Shown here in pieces: positions 1-5,869 of a stretch of DNA of 12,226 bases. Numbering within the stretch: position 1 is the first letter of the stretch; every line of letters starts with the position of its first letter. Below the pieces are notes generated by a model. It ran no database searches and was not told the origin of the DNA. It worked only from the letters and a program-made list of their open reading frames with translations. The stretch is taken from assembly GCA_031275035.1 (NCBI GenBank), contig JAISPH010000196.1:1-12226 (forward strand). The letters run 5' to 3'. Origin of the DNA: Treponema sp. (GTDB taxonomy: Bacteria > Spirochaetota > Spirochaetia > Treponematales > Breznakiellaceae). The position numbers and the translations under genes are program-made.

Positions 1-2
1 TC

Positions 3-644
3 TGGTCCGCCGGCAGCTCCGTCAGTATGGACGCCGCCAAACCCGGGGACGTAATTGTCTTTAACACCGTGGGAGAGAGGCCGAGCCATGTAGCCATCCT
101 CACGGAAGACGGCGCCCTGATTCATGCCGTATCCGCAGGACCCAGAACGGGGGTAATTATCTCGCCCATAAACGACCGGTACTTTGGCCCCCGGATTATC
201 GGGGCCCGGACTTTTATCGCCGCCGTTCCCGCAGTATCTGCCGGCGCTGTTTCTCCCGGCATTCCCGCGGAAAGCGGCGGCGGTTCCGGCCCGGCGGTCC
301 CCCCCGGCCCCCGGGGCCCGGCAATTGAACTGGTGGGACTTTCCATTACCCGGCGGCAGTCCCTTTACGCCGATAAAATTCCCGCCGCCCTGGGAAGCGG
401 TCTCCAGTTTGCTCTTACCAACGAGACCGGCAGTGATGGAATCTTTGTTCTGCTCTTCTACAAAATGGACAGAGATCCCGCCAAGGTACAAACCCTGCGC
501 CAGGACCGGATAGAACTTAAAACCGGGGAAACCCTTACCGTCGATCCGGTTGTCTTTACCGAACCGGGACAGTACAAACTTATCCTTAAAACTTCATCTA
601 ATCTAAAACGGGTAGAGCGGATCTGGCAGGTAATATCCCTGTAG
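3..644 (+). CDS. NlpC/P60-family cysteine peptidase, 3' part only
   Basis: The gene enters from the left edge in frame, so its N-terminus, signal peptide and catalytic Cys lie outside the window; 213 residues are visible. Visible residues 13-65 match the second half of an NlpC/P60 fold: KPGDVIVF, then SHVAIL with the expected catalytic His (visible residue 29), then ALIHA with the third triad residue (His 41). The 12-residue His-His spacing is usual for the family. A Pro/Gly/Ala-rich linker (about 73-106) leads to a C-terminal region of about 100 residues rich in beta-type segments, which I do not recognise. NlpC/P60 enzymes normally cut peptide stems in peptidoglycan in the cell envelope. 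The ATG at 27 is internal to the domain and is not the true start. The gene is convergent with the next one. Confidence 0.8.
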   Translation, partial: WSAGSSVSMDAAKPGDVIVFNTVGERPSHVAILTEDGALIHAVSAGPRTGVIISPINDRYFGPRIIGARTFIAAVPAVSAGAVSPGIPAESGGGSGPAVPPGPRGPAIELVGLSITRRQSLYADKIPAALGSGLQFALTNETGSDGIFVLLFYKMDRDPAKVQTLRQDRIELKTGETLTVDPVVFTEPGQYKLILKTSSNLKRVERIWQVISL

Positions 645-658
645 TTTGCCGCTAAGAG

Positions 659-695
659 GACGCTGGAAAACCCGGCCGGGGGTTTTCAGCGTGTC
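659..695. terminator. Hairpin between convergent genes, probable bidirectional terminator
   Basis: The arms CGCTG+AAAACCC (661-673, one bulged G) and GGGTTTT+CAGCG (680-691) give 12 pairs around a GGCCGG loop. It starts 15 bases after one stop codon and ends 2 bases before the stop of the opposing gene. Neither strand has a long T-run after the stem, so termination is inferred from position and stem strength. The CCCGGCCGGG centre and the trailing GTGTCCC recur in the hairpin at 10411-10444. Confidence 0.45.
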
Positions 696-696
696 C

Positions 697-1506
697 CTAA
701 AGGCGGATTCTGCCGAATGCCTTGTCGGCCTGACCGGTAAACCAGTTAAGAACCGCTTCGGCGCGGGTGGAAAAGGAACGGCCCACTCTTTCACTCATGC
801 CGGGCAGAGACGCCGCCCTGGCCATGGAAACGGCGTAAAGCAAAAGACAATCCCCGGCGTCAATAGCCGCTACCATGGAACGGAGCTTGTTCCTGCCCAC
901 CGCCGGAATGATGCCGTAATTCATAGCGGTAAGATTCTCCTGCACAAAGACAAAAGAATCCCGCCGGGCATAGTAGTCGTAACGATATACATTGTCCCCA
1001 AAGGAAAGATCCTTCTGCCGGGCATAAACGGTAAGCTCCGCAGGGGGGCTGGCAAAAACAGGGTCCGCCGTTTTCCGCCTGCCATCGGGGCCGTCTACCA
1101 CGCTGGAAGTTTCGTAGAAGGTACGCATTTCCCCGCGGCTTGCCGAATAGTACTGGAGCCCCGCCAAACTGCTCAGGGCCAGAACCTCGTTATACAGGGC
1201 GGTCCGCTCCGCATCACTCCAGGCGGGGGCGGAACCGGGGGGCTTGCGGTAAAGATACAGGGTCTCCACGAAAAAGCTTGGCGACAGACTCTGTATCATG
1301 CCGTCCACCATGTTCCACAGGCTGCTGTCTCCGGGAATGAGCCGGGGACTGATGTTTTCCCGCTGAATTTCGGCCAGGGTTTCCCTGCGGCGGAGCTGGT
1401 CAGCCCGCTCCGATCCGACGAGGTCTTCCAAGGAAGCGGCAAAGACGGAGGCCCCGGCAAAGATCAGGAGACAGAACAGAAGGGCGCCAAAATGCCGCTT
1501 GTTCAT
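697..1506 (-). CDS. Exported protein of unknown function
   Basis: 269 residues. Residues 1-23 form a Sec signal peptide: MNKRH, then a hydrophobic core and VFA-A as a likely signal peptidase I site; there is no lipobox Cys. The mature part is mixed alpha/beta, with Tyr- and Arg-rich stretches around residues 115-190 and no further membrane segment, so it is probably periplasmic. I cannot assign a function; it resembles conserved treponemal exported proteins of unknown function (recognition only). Its ATG overlaps the khpB stop by one base (TAATG, 1504-1508), and no strong ribosome-binding site is seen, which suggests translational coupling. It is the last gene of the minus-strand core block and ends at the convergent hairpin. 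Confidence 0.75.
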   Translation of the reverse strand: MNKRHFGALLFCLLIFAGASVFAASLEDLVGSERADQLRRRETLAEIQRENISPRLIPGDSSLWNMVDGMIQSLSPSFFVETLYLYRKPPGSAPAWSDAERTALYNEVLALSSLAGLQYYSASRGEMRTFYETSSVVDGPDGRRKTADPVFASPPAELTVYARQKDLSFGDNVYRYDYYARRDSFVFVQENLTAMNYGIIPAVGRNKLRSMVAAIDAGDCLLLYAVSMARAASLPGMSERVGRSFSTRAEAVLNWFTGQADKAFGRIRL

Positions 1507-2216
1507 TAACGCGTACCCCGGTAGTAAACCCGGACCTGCTTGTAGAGCCCTTCGCCTTCACTCTTTGTTTCCACATCGGCAATATCGTTCAGCGTAGTAT
1601 GGATCAGCCGGCGGTCAAAGGGGTTCATGGGTTCAAGGAGGATGGAGCCCCGGTTTTCCCGGACCCGGTCCGCTACCGTATAGGCCAGCCGTACCAGGGA
1701 TTCCTCCCGGCGGATACGGTAATTCTCGCTGTCCAGAATAACCCGGATATCCTCCCGGCCCTGACGGCCCGCATAGATATTAGCCAGAAGCTGAAGCGCA
1801 TCCAAATTTTTGCCCTTTTTTCCAATCAGGATAGAAGAATAATCCGATTCGATTTTAAGGCCTATCTTGCGGTCCTCCCGGAAGAGCACCGAAGCCCTGC
1901 CGCCGTACCCCATGCGGTCAATCAGGCCTTCAATAAAATCGACAAGCTTCTGCTCAAAATCATTTTTTGCCTCCGGTTCCCCGTAGACAGCCTGGCTGCG
2001 CTGTACGCTTCCGGCGGTCCCGGTTTCAGTCTCCCTGGGTTTTACCTGGACAGGCTGATCCGTGTGGACCTGGATTCTGACATATCCTTTTTTAAACAAC
2101 CCGGAACGGTGGGTTTCCAGGATCTCCACATCGAAGCCGTCTTTATCGAGATTGAGTTCCTCCGCCGCCTTGTCGATGGCTTCTTTTTCAGTGCGGCCTT
2201 CAAATTCATATACCAT
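1506..2216 (-). CDS. khpB: KhpB/Jag RNA-binding protein (Jag-N, KH, R3H domains)
   Basis: 236 residues, full length for the family. Residues 1-50 are the Jag-N domain (MVYEFEGRTEKEAI... with LFKKGYVRIQV). A charged linker follows to about 80. A KH domain spans about 85-160, with IGKKGKNLDALQ carrying the GxxG loop (GKKG, 132-135). An R3H domain spans about 165-235, with Arg202 and His206 in FDRRLIH. In other bacteria this protein binds RNA with KhpA and affects cell elongation and division; it is classically encoded next to yidC, as here. The start is supported by AGGAG five bases before the ATG. The 229-base gap to yidC is long for this gene pair and full of stems. The stop overlaps the next ATG by one base. 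Confidence 0.93.
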   Translation of the reverse strand: MVYEFEGRTEKEAIDKAAEELNLDKDGFDVEILETHRSGLFKKGYVRIQVHTDQPVQVKPRETETGTAGSVQRSQAVYGEPEAKNDFEQKLVDFIEGLIDRMGYGGRASVLFREDRKIGLKIESDYSSILIGKKGKNLDALQLLANIYAGRQGREDIRVILDSENYRIRREESLVRLAYTVADRVRENRGSILLEPMNPFDRRLIHTTLNDIADVETKSEGEGLYKQVRVYYRGTR

Positions 2217-2248
2217 AATCGCTCCTAGCGAATGAAGTTACCCCAATG

Positions 2249-2278
2249 AACCTCCAAAAACTGAAGTTTTTAGAGGTT
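2249..2278 (-). repeat. C(TTCA)G hairpin upstream of khpB
   Basis: A nearly perfect inverted repeat has arms at 2249-2262 and 2265-2278. Read on the minus strand the stem pairs throughout, with one U-G wobble, and is closed by a UUCA loop. On the plus strand the same position is a C-A mismatch, so the structure is better formed in the sense transcript. It lies about 30 bases upstream of the khpB start. The core AAACTTCAGTTT recurs at 8669-8680. Confidence 0.6.
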
Positions 2279-2285
2279 TTCTTAC

Positions 2286-2346
2286 CCCCTGGAGAAAATC
2301 ACCGTGCCGTAATTCCTTAACAAAGAATTAACGATTTTCTCCGGGG
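2286..2346 (-). other. Long inverted repeat in the yidC-khpB gap
   Basis: GGAGAAAATC (2291-2300) pairs perfectly with GATTTTCTCC (2333-2342). It can be extended by CCCC (2286-2289) with GGGG (2343-2346), and inside by TAATTC (2310-2315) with GAATTA (2325-2330). There is no T-run after it on the minus strand, so it is more likely an mRNA-processing or stability structure than a terminator. Confidence 0.5.
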
Positions 2347-2385
2347 AACCTCTGAAAGCCCAACCGGGGTTTCCAGGGGTTCCCC
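2343..2385 (-). repeat. Stem containing an 18-bp dispersed repeat
   Basis: GGGGAACC (2343-2350) pairs with GGTTCCCC (2378-2385), and CTGAAA-type arms inside extend the stem imperfectly. It shares GGGG 2343-2346 with the preceding inverted repeat, so the two cannot form fully together. Bases 2361-2378, read on the minus strand, are identical over 18 bases to 8640-8657 on the plus strand (CCCTGGAAACCCCGGTTG). Confidence 0.5.
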
Positions 2386-2445
2386 TCATAACAAAACAGC
2401 GGCATCCTGACCCGGCCTCTAAAAACCAAAGGGGCCCCAGCGTCC

Positions 2446-4263
2446 CTACCGTCTCTTTTTCTTCCTGGGGGCAATCACCGGCGCCGGTTCGCTCTCCAGC
2501 GCCGCGGCGGCCCGTTTTCCCGCCATGACCTTGTTGATGATCAGCTGCTGTCCCATGGTTAATATATTGGACATGATCCAGTAAAGGAGCAGGCCCGAAG
2601 GTACATCGTAGAGGATAAAGAAAAAGATAATGGGCATGGCATAGAGCATCATCTTCATCTGGGCATTGCCCTTCTGATCCGGGGTCTGGGTTACCTTTCC
2701 ATAGAGTAGCTGGGACCCCACATAGATAAAGGGAAGGAGCCGTATATCGCTCCAGCCCAAAAGGGGCAGCCGGAAGGGAGCGAAGCTGAACACCGATTCG
2801 GGGAGGGACAGATCCGGAATCCACCGGGGAATAAACATGGCTCCCCGGAGATCAAAGTGATTGTTAAAGAGGTTATACATAGCGAAGAAGATGGGAATCT
2901 GCAGGACAATGGGCAGACATCCCGACATGGGATTGTACCCCTCCCGCTTGTAGAGCTCCGCCATTTCTGAGTTCATCTTGGCAGGATTATCCTTGTACTT
3001 TGCCTGTATCTCCTGGATTTTCGGGGAAAGGGTCTGCATCCGCAGCGTAGACTCGGAACTCTTCTTAGTCAGGGGGAACATCAAAAGCTTTACCAGCAGG
3101 GTCAAAAGGATGATCGCCACTCCGTAGTTGGGAACGATTCGGAAGAAGATCATCAAAAGCTGTTTCAAAAGCCATTCCAGGGGAGCCAGGATGCCGCTGG
3201 TATTGGCCACGCTGGCAAGCTGCATACCCTGAAGCTTAAAGCTGTTGTCGCCGTTGTCATAAACCGCCAGGGCGTTCTGGCTCTTGGGACCCAGGTAGAA
3301 ACGGTAAACATCGGTGGTTCTGGAACTGTTCAGCGGCGGACGTATCATATAGAACCGGGAAGCGCTGGGAATTCCGGGCGCCGCTTTGGTGGAAAAGGCC
3401 AGTTCGTACTGGGTGTTGTCGGGGATGGCAATAAAAGTAAAGTACTTACCCGCTATCGCCGCCCAGGAAACCCGGGAGCTTATCACCGTGGGGTTGTTAT
3501 CATTTACCTTTTCCTGCTTCCGCTTGTTGTTTATATTCGTGTAGTAGTGGCGGTACTCGTAGCGCTGATCCAGCTTTTCAAACTGGGGCCCGAACTGGGG
3601 TCCGTATTCCAGGGTATAGGCGGCGCCGCCGAAATTAAAGGCCTGTACCGAATAGCCCCCGTCCAGGGATACCGCCAGTTCAAACATATACTCGTTAGGT
3701 TTAAATTCGTAACGCTTTGTCAGCCTGAAGCTGCCCCCCGCGGGAACCGTAAAGTCCCGGTAAAATTCAACCACATAATCGGAGATCCGTTTTACCGTGA
3801 AAAAATCGGCCGCCGGCCTGGCGTCCATATTGCCGAAGGCCACGGTAAAGGCATGGGATTCGGAGGCGCCGGGCAGTATCATCTCGACAGAATCTTTCCG
3901 GTCCTGGTGCTGCCGTAACTTATAGGAGACCATATCCCCGCCGCTGTTGGTCAGCACCGCCGTTACCAGCTCTCTGCCGTCTTTGTCGGGAACCGTAATG
4001 GTTACCCGCTCTTCAACGCCGGGACCCGTATCCGGAGCCGTCTCCGTACCGGTTTCCGCGGCGGCGGAAGGCGCCGCTCCGGGGTCAGGGGCAGGAGCCG
4101 GAATGGAAGCGGGAGCCGGAGCCGGGGTTGAGACAGGCTGGGAAGCGGGCTGTTCCGCCGTTTCAGCCTGCCGCTGCTGGGGAAAGAATACCCCCTGGAT
4201 TATGTAAAATACGGTAATAACTATGATCGAAAGCACGACCGCCAGTAAGGTTCGCTTTTCCAT
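2446..4263 (-). CDS. yidC: Membrane protein insertase YidC
   Basis: 605 residues. YidC inserts and folds inner-membrane proteins, alone or with SecYEG. A first membrane segment (about 6-27) is followed by a Pro/Ala-rich linker (about 35-85) and a large periplasmic P1-type domain (about 90-345). The conserved insertase region then carries membrane segments near 360-380, 381-400, 445-465, 505-522 and 540-575, with NPMSGCLPIVLQIPIF at 444-459. The tail ends in the basic RKKKRR, typical for ribosome contact. At the position of the conserved groove Arg (E. coli Arg366, in VRGIMYPL) this protein has Lys392 (VKLLMFPL), a conservative change seen in other phyla. Start support: AAGGAG four bases before the ATG. 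A CGCAGG/CCTGCG inverted repeat (4277-4305) sits just upstream. It lies 78 bases after yidD. Confidence 0.97.
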   Translation of the reverse strand: MEKRTLLAVVLSIIVITVFYIIQGVFFPQQRQAETAEQPASQPVSTPAPAPASIPAPAPDPGAAPSAAAETGTETAPDTGPGVEERVTITVPDKDGRELVTAVLTNSGGDMVSYKLRQHQDRKDSVEMILPGASESHAFTVAFGNMDARPAADFFTVKRISDYVVEFYRDFTVPAGGSFRLTKRYEFKPNEYMFELAVSLDGGYSVQAFNFGGAAYTLEYGPQFGPQFEKLDQRYEYRHYYTNINNKRKQEKVNDNNPTVISSRVSWAAIAGKYFTFIAIPDNTQYELAFSTKAAPGIPSASRFYMIRPPLNSSRTTDVYRFYLGPKSQNALAVYDNGDNSFKLQGMQLASVANTSGILAPLEWLLKQLLMIFFRIVPNYGVAIILLTLLVKLLMFPLTKKSSESTLRMQTLSPKIQEIQAKYKDNPAKMNSEMAELYKREGYNPMSGCLPIVLQIPIFFAMYNLFNNHFDLRGAMFIPRWIPDLSLPESVFSFAPFRLPLLGWSDIRLLPFIYVGSQLLYGKVTQTPDQKGNAQMKMMLYAMPIIFFFILYDVPSGLLLYWIMSNILTMGQQLIINKVMAGKRAAAALESEPAPVIAPRKKKRR

Positions 4264-4341
4264 GGAACTCCTTGTACGCAGGCTTTAATTTGGACAAAAC
4301 CTGCGGATGGGGGAAATTATCTGGTAATCCCCTCCGGACAG

Positions 4342-4560
4342 CTAGGGTACCGGGTCATAACCGCCCGGATGAAAGGGATGGCAGCGCAGAATCCGTTTAA
4401 GCCCCAGAAAAAGGCCCCGGCATAAACCGTAGCGTTCCACCGCCTCATAAGTATAGGCGGAACAGCTTGGATAGTATCTACAGCCGCCGGGCAGATGGGG
4501 GGAAACAGCTCTCTGATAGAACCGGATCAACAGAAGAACCAGGCTCCGCAGAAAAACCAC
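4342..4560 (-). CDS. yidD: Membrane protein insertion efficiency factor YidD (GTG start)
   Basis: 72 residues, normal for the family. YidD is a small inner-face membrane-associated protein that assists YidC-dependent insertion. The family pattern is clear: [26 protein letters not shown], shown here in parts as FYQRAVSP (14-21), [10 protein letters not shown] (27-36) and [15 protein letters not shown] (58-72), with Cys27, Cys33 and Cys60 conserved. The N-terminus is hydrophobic and may form an amphipathic helix. Translation starts at a GTG that overlaps the rnpA stop by one base (TAGTG, 4558-4562), so it probably depends on coupling to rnpA. Confidence 0.95.
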   Translation of the reverse strand: MVFLRSLVLLLIRFYQRAVSPHLPGGCRYYPSCSAYTYEAVERYGLCRGLFLGLKRILRCHPFHPGGYDPVP

Positions 4561-4919
4561 TACACGCCATCCCCCGGCAGGCGTAAACCCGCCCTGGAAA
4601 ACAGGAGCTTTAACTGTTCCATCCGTTTTACAAAAGAATCGTTTCCAGGATAAACCAGTAAAACCAGATCATAACCGGGTTTCAGGCTGTGCCGCAGATA
4701 CCGGTACGCTTCCCGGCTGACCCGCCGGGAGCGGTTCCGTTCCGCCGCATTTCCGAATTTTCGTCCCAGGGTAAAGGCAATCCGGTTATAGGACAACCCG
4801 TTTTCTAAAACAAACAATTTAGCGCCCGGACAGGTAACACCCCTTCTCCGGCTAAATACCGCCTGTATTTCGCCCCTTTTCTTTAACCGCTCCGGTTTAC
4901 GAAACCGAAAAATCCGCAT
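4560..4919 (-). CDS. rnpA: Ribonuclease P protein component
   Basis: 119 residues, normal length. It is the protein subunit that helps the RNase P RNA bind and cut the 5' leader of pre-tRNA. The signature RNR segment is at residues 53-73 ([21 protein letters not shown], key residues Arg53, Asn57, Arg61, Asn62, Arg63). The basic start [17 protein letters not shown] is also typical. It follows rpmH by 29 bases, the near-universal order. The ATG has GAGG directly next to it, too close for an ideal ribosome-binding site, so initiation may rely on ribosomes arriving from rpmH. The stop overlaps the yidD GTG. Confidence 0.96.
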   Translation of the reverse strand: MRIFRFRKPERLKKRGEIQAVFSRRRGVTCPGAKLFVLENGLSYNRIAFTLGRKFGNAAERNRSRRVSREAYRYLRHSLKPGYDLVLLVYPGNDSFVKRMEQLKLLFSRAGLRLPGDGV

Positions 4920-4948
4920 CCTCGGACAACCGGGAAGCTGCGCCCCGC

Positions 4949-5104
4949 CTAATAGGGCTTTTTCTCGTCGGCAACGCTCAGTTTATACCGGCCCTTAGCC
5001 CGGCGGCGCTTTAATATCAGCCGCCCTCCCCGGGTTTTCATCCGGGCCCGGAAGCCGAATTTCCGGTTACGCTTAACCTTGCTGGGTTGATAGGTCCGCT
5101 TCAT
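4949..5104 (-). CDS. rpmH: 50S ribosomal protein L34
   Basis: 51 residues, very basic. It opens with the L34 signature [18 protein letters not shown] and continues through RARMKTRGG and [13 protein letters not shown]. The length is slightly above the usual 44-47 because of the short tail VADEKKPY. L34 is a small protein of the large ribosomal subunit. An AGGAG lies eight bases before the ATG. It is the first gene of the rpmH-rnpA-yidD-yidC-khpB block, and the best promoter is about 260 bases upstream. Confidence 0.97.
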   Translation of the reverse strand: MKRTYQPSKVKRNRKFGFRARMKTRGGRLILKRRRAKGRYKLSVADEKKPY

Positions 5105-5190
5105 GGGAACATCTCCTTGCCGTTTAACGGCTCTATTTTAAAGGTTCATAAAATCGAATGTAAACCCAAAGGCCAAAACCAATCAGTTCC

Positions 5191-5225
5191 GCCGCAGACC
5201 CCCGGTCCTTCCCCCGGGAAGCGGC
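5191..5225 (-). other. Stem in the rpmH mRNA leader
   Basis: GCCGC (5191-5195) pairs with GCGGC (5221-5225), and inside it CTTCCC (5208-5213) can pair with GGGAAG (5216-5221). It lies about 90 bases upstream of rpmH on the transcribed strand. It may be a leader structure controlling the ribosomal-protein mRNA, but no known L34 leader motif is recognised. Confidence 0.3.
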
Positions 5226-5366
5226 AAACGAACGCCTGGGCACGACTGTTCTCATAAGGTATTGTATTCGGGTTTGATACCTTTGTAACCACGGCAGAGC
5301 CCGAACCTAAGGTCCGGCGGGGCATTAAACCCTCAACACGAATAAACCCCTGAAAAGGCGAAACTC

Positions 5367-5395
5367 AGTATAAAAGAACGATCAAAATTGGTCAA
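5367..5395 (-). promoter_or_regulatory. Sigma-70-type promoter for the rpmH block
   Basis: On the minus strand TTGACC (5390-5395) and TATACT (5367-5372) are separated by exactly 17 bases. Each hexamer matches the consensus at 5 of 6 positions. Transcription would start near 5360 and give a leader of about 255 bases before the rpmH ATG. Confidence 0.7.
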
Positions 5396-5409
5396 GGAGC
5401 CCGCCCCCG

Positions 5410-5439
5410 CCCCGCATATAGACGCAGTTCGTATATATC
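5410..5439. repeat. Direct repeat, copy 1
   Basis: 30 bases beginning CCCCGCATATAGACG and ending CGTATATATC. Copy 2 starts at 5503, 93 bases further on, and matches with three substitutions and one missing base. Both copies lie upstream of the rpmH promoter. Function is unknown. Confidence 0.55.
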
Positions 5440-5502
5440 GCCCCAGGCCCTTCACTCCCGCCCTTTCCCGGAAGTAAAGCGAATGCGTGTTACATCTGCC
5501 TC

Positions 5503-5531
5503 CCCCGCAATAGACGTATTGCGTATATATC
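5503..5531. repeat. Direct repeat, copy 2, with internal palindrome
   Basis: 29 bases beginning CCCCGCAATAGACG and ending CGTATATATC. Unlike copy 1, this copy contains a perfect 7-bp inverted repeat, CGCAATA (5506-5512) and TATTGCG (5517-5523), around GACG. Confidence 0.55.
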
Positions 5532-5542
5532 CCGCCTCAAGT

Positions 5543-5570
5543 CCCGCCTTTCAAGGCGGGGAGCGTCATT
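5543..5570 (+). repeat. GC-rich hairpin with GGCGGGGA..GTCATT tail
   Basis: CCCGCCTT (5543-5550) pairs perfectly with AAGGCGGG (5553-5560). The 3' arm and what follows, GGCGGGGAGCGTCATT (5555-5570), match 15 of 16 bases of 8714-8729. This makes it a third relative of the inverted 25-bp repeat in the sugar-gene control region. Confidence 0.5.
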
Positions 5571-5589
5571 CCGGCCTTGGCCCGGGCCA

Positions 5590-5628
5590 TTTGGGACTGT
5601 TCCCGAATCATCCGGGACAAGTCCAAAA
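5590..5628. other. Imperfect long inverted repeat beside the 21-bp array
   Basis: Bases 5590-5605 and 5613-5628 are complementary at 13 of 16 positions (TTTGGGACT..TCCCG against CGGGA..AGTCCAAAA) with a 7-base loop. It ends 3 bases before the palindrome that opens the tandem array. There is no T-run, so it is not an obvious terminator. Confidence 0.4.
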
Positions 5629-5635
5629 CGGTTTC

Positions 5636-5761
5636 ATACAAGTATGAAACGATTCTATACAAGTATGAAACGATTCTATACATGTATAAAATGGTTCTAT
5701 ACAAGTATAAAACGATTCTATACAAGTATAAAATGATTCTATACAAGTATAAAATGGCTAC
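5636..5761. repeat. Six tandem 21-bp units, each with a TATAC-NN-GTATA dyad
   Basis: Six contiguous 21-base units start at 5636, 5657, 5678, 5699, 5720 and 5741. Each begins ATACAAGTAT (unit 3: ATACATGTAT) and continues RAAAYGRTTCT, with the last unit diverging at its end. The preceding base makes TATAC-AA-GTATA dyads in units 2 and 4-6, except that unit 2 has G in place of the final A. Unit 1 with its left flank is a perfect 20-bp palindrome, GTTTCATACAAGTATGAAAC (5631-5650), and unit 3 gives TATACATGTATA. Units 1 and 2 are identical; the rest differ by scattered substitutions. A 21-bp period equals two turns of B-DNA, so all dyads face the same side. The array is AT-rich inside GC-rich flanks. 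It resembles an array of operator, iteron or centromere-like sites; the ligand is unknown. Confidence 0.9.
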
Positions 5762-5869
5762 GGACAGGTCCGACACGGCGCGTTGGGCGCCGGGGGACAA
5801 GGGGAGGTCCCGCGGCGGCGGGGTTAAGGCTGCCGGAAACAAACAGAGCGTGTCATCCGGCGTTGTTTC

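Larger units (their letters stand above)
5105..5869. other. 765-base non-coding region: rpmH leader and repeats
   Basis: I see no believable gene between the kinase stop and rpmH. The part next to rpmH (5105-5366) is the presumed leader of the core mRNA, with a stem at 5191-5225 and a 7-bp inverted repeat at 5256-5283. A promoter (5367-5395), two related direct repeats (5410 and 5503), a GC-rich hairpin (5543-5560), an imperfect long inverted repeat (5590-5628), the 21-bp array (5636-5761) and small GC-rich stems such as CGGAC-AG-GTCCG (5761-5772) follow. Open frames on both strands here are by-products of the 21-base period. No clear terminator follows the kinase; GCCGGA/TCCGGC at 5832-5861 is the only weak stem. 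Confidence 0.6.

Noticed and set aside
646..1509. 287-residue open frame opposite the exported unknown protein
   Set aside because: It is antisense to a gene with a clear signal peptide and coupling to khpB, has no recognisable domains and begins inside the hairpin region; long mirror frames are common in GC-rich DNA.
1599..2228. 209-residue open frame opposite khpB
   Set aside because: It lies entirely antisense to a protein with three recognised domains and has no family resemblance of its own.
5410..5560. Second minus-strand promoter (TTGAAA near 5549 with GATATA)
   Set aside because: The -10 box matches poorly at 17-base spacing; the pair at 5367-5395 is much better.
5631..5761. CRISPR array
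   Set aside because: The units are contiguous with no variable spacers, the period is only 21 bases, and no cas gene is present.
5105..5869. Replication origin next to rpmH, as in many bacteria
   Set aside because: No dnaA or dnaN is in the window, I see no TTATCCACA-type DnaA boxes, and the 21-bp dyads do not resemble them.
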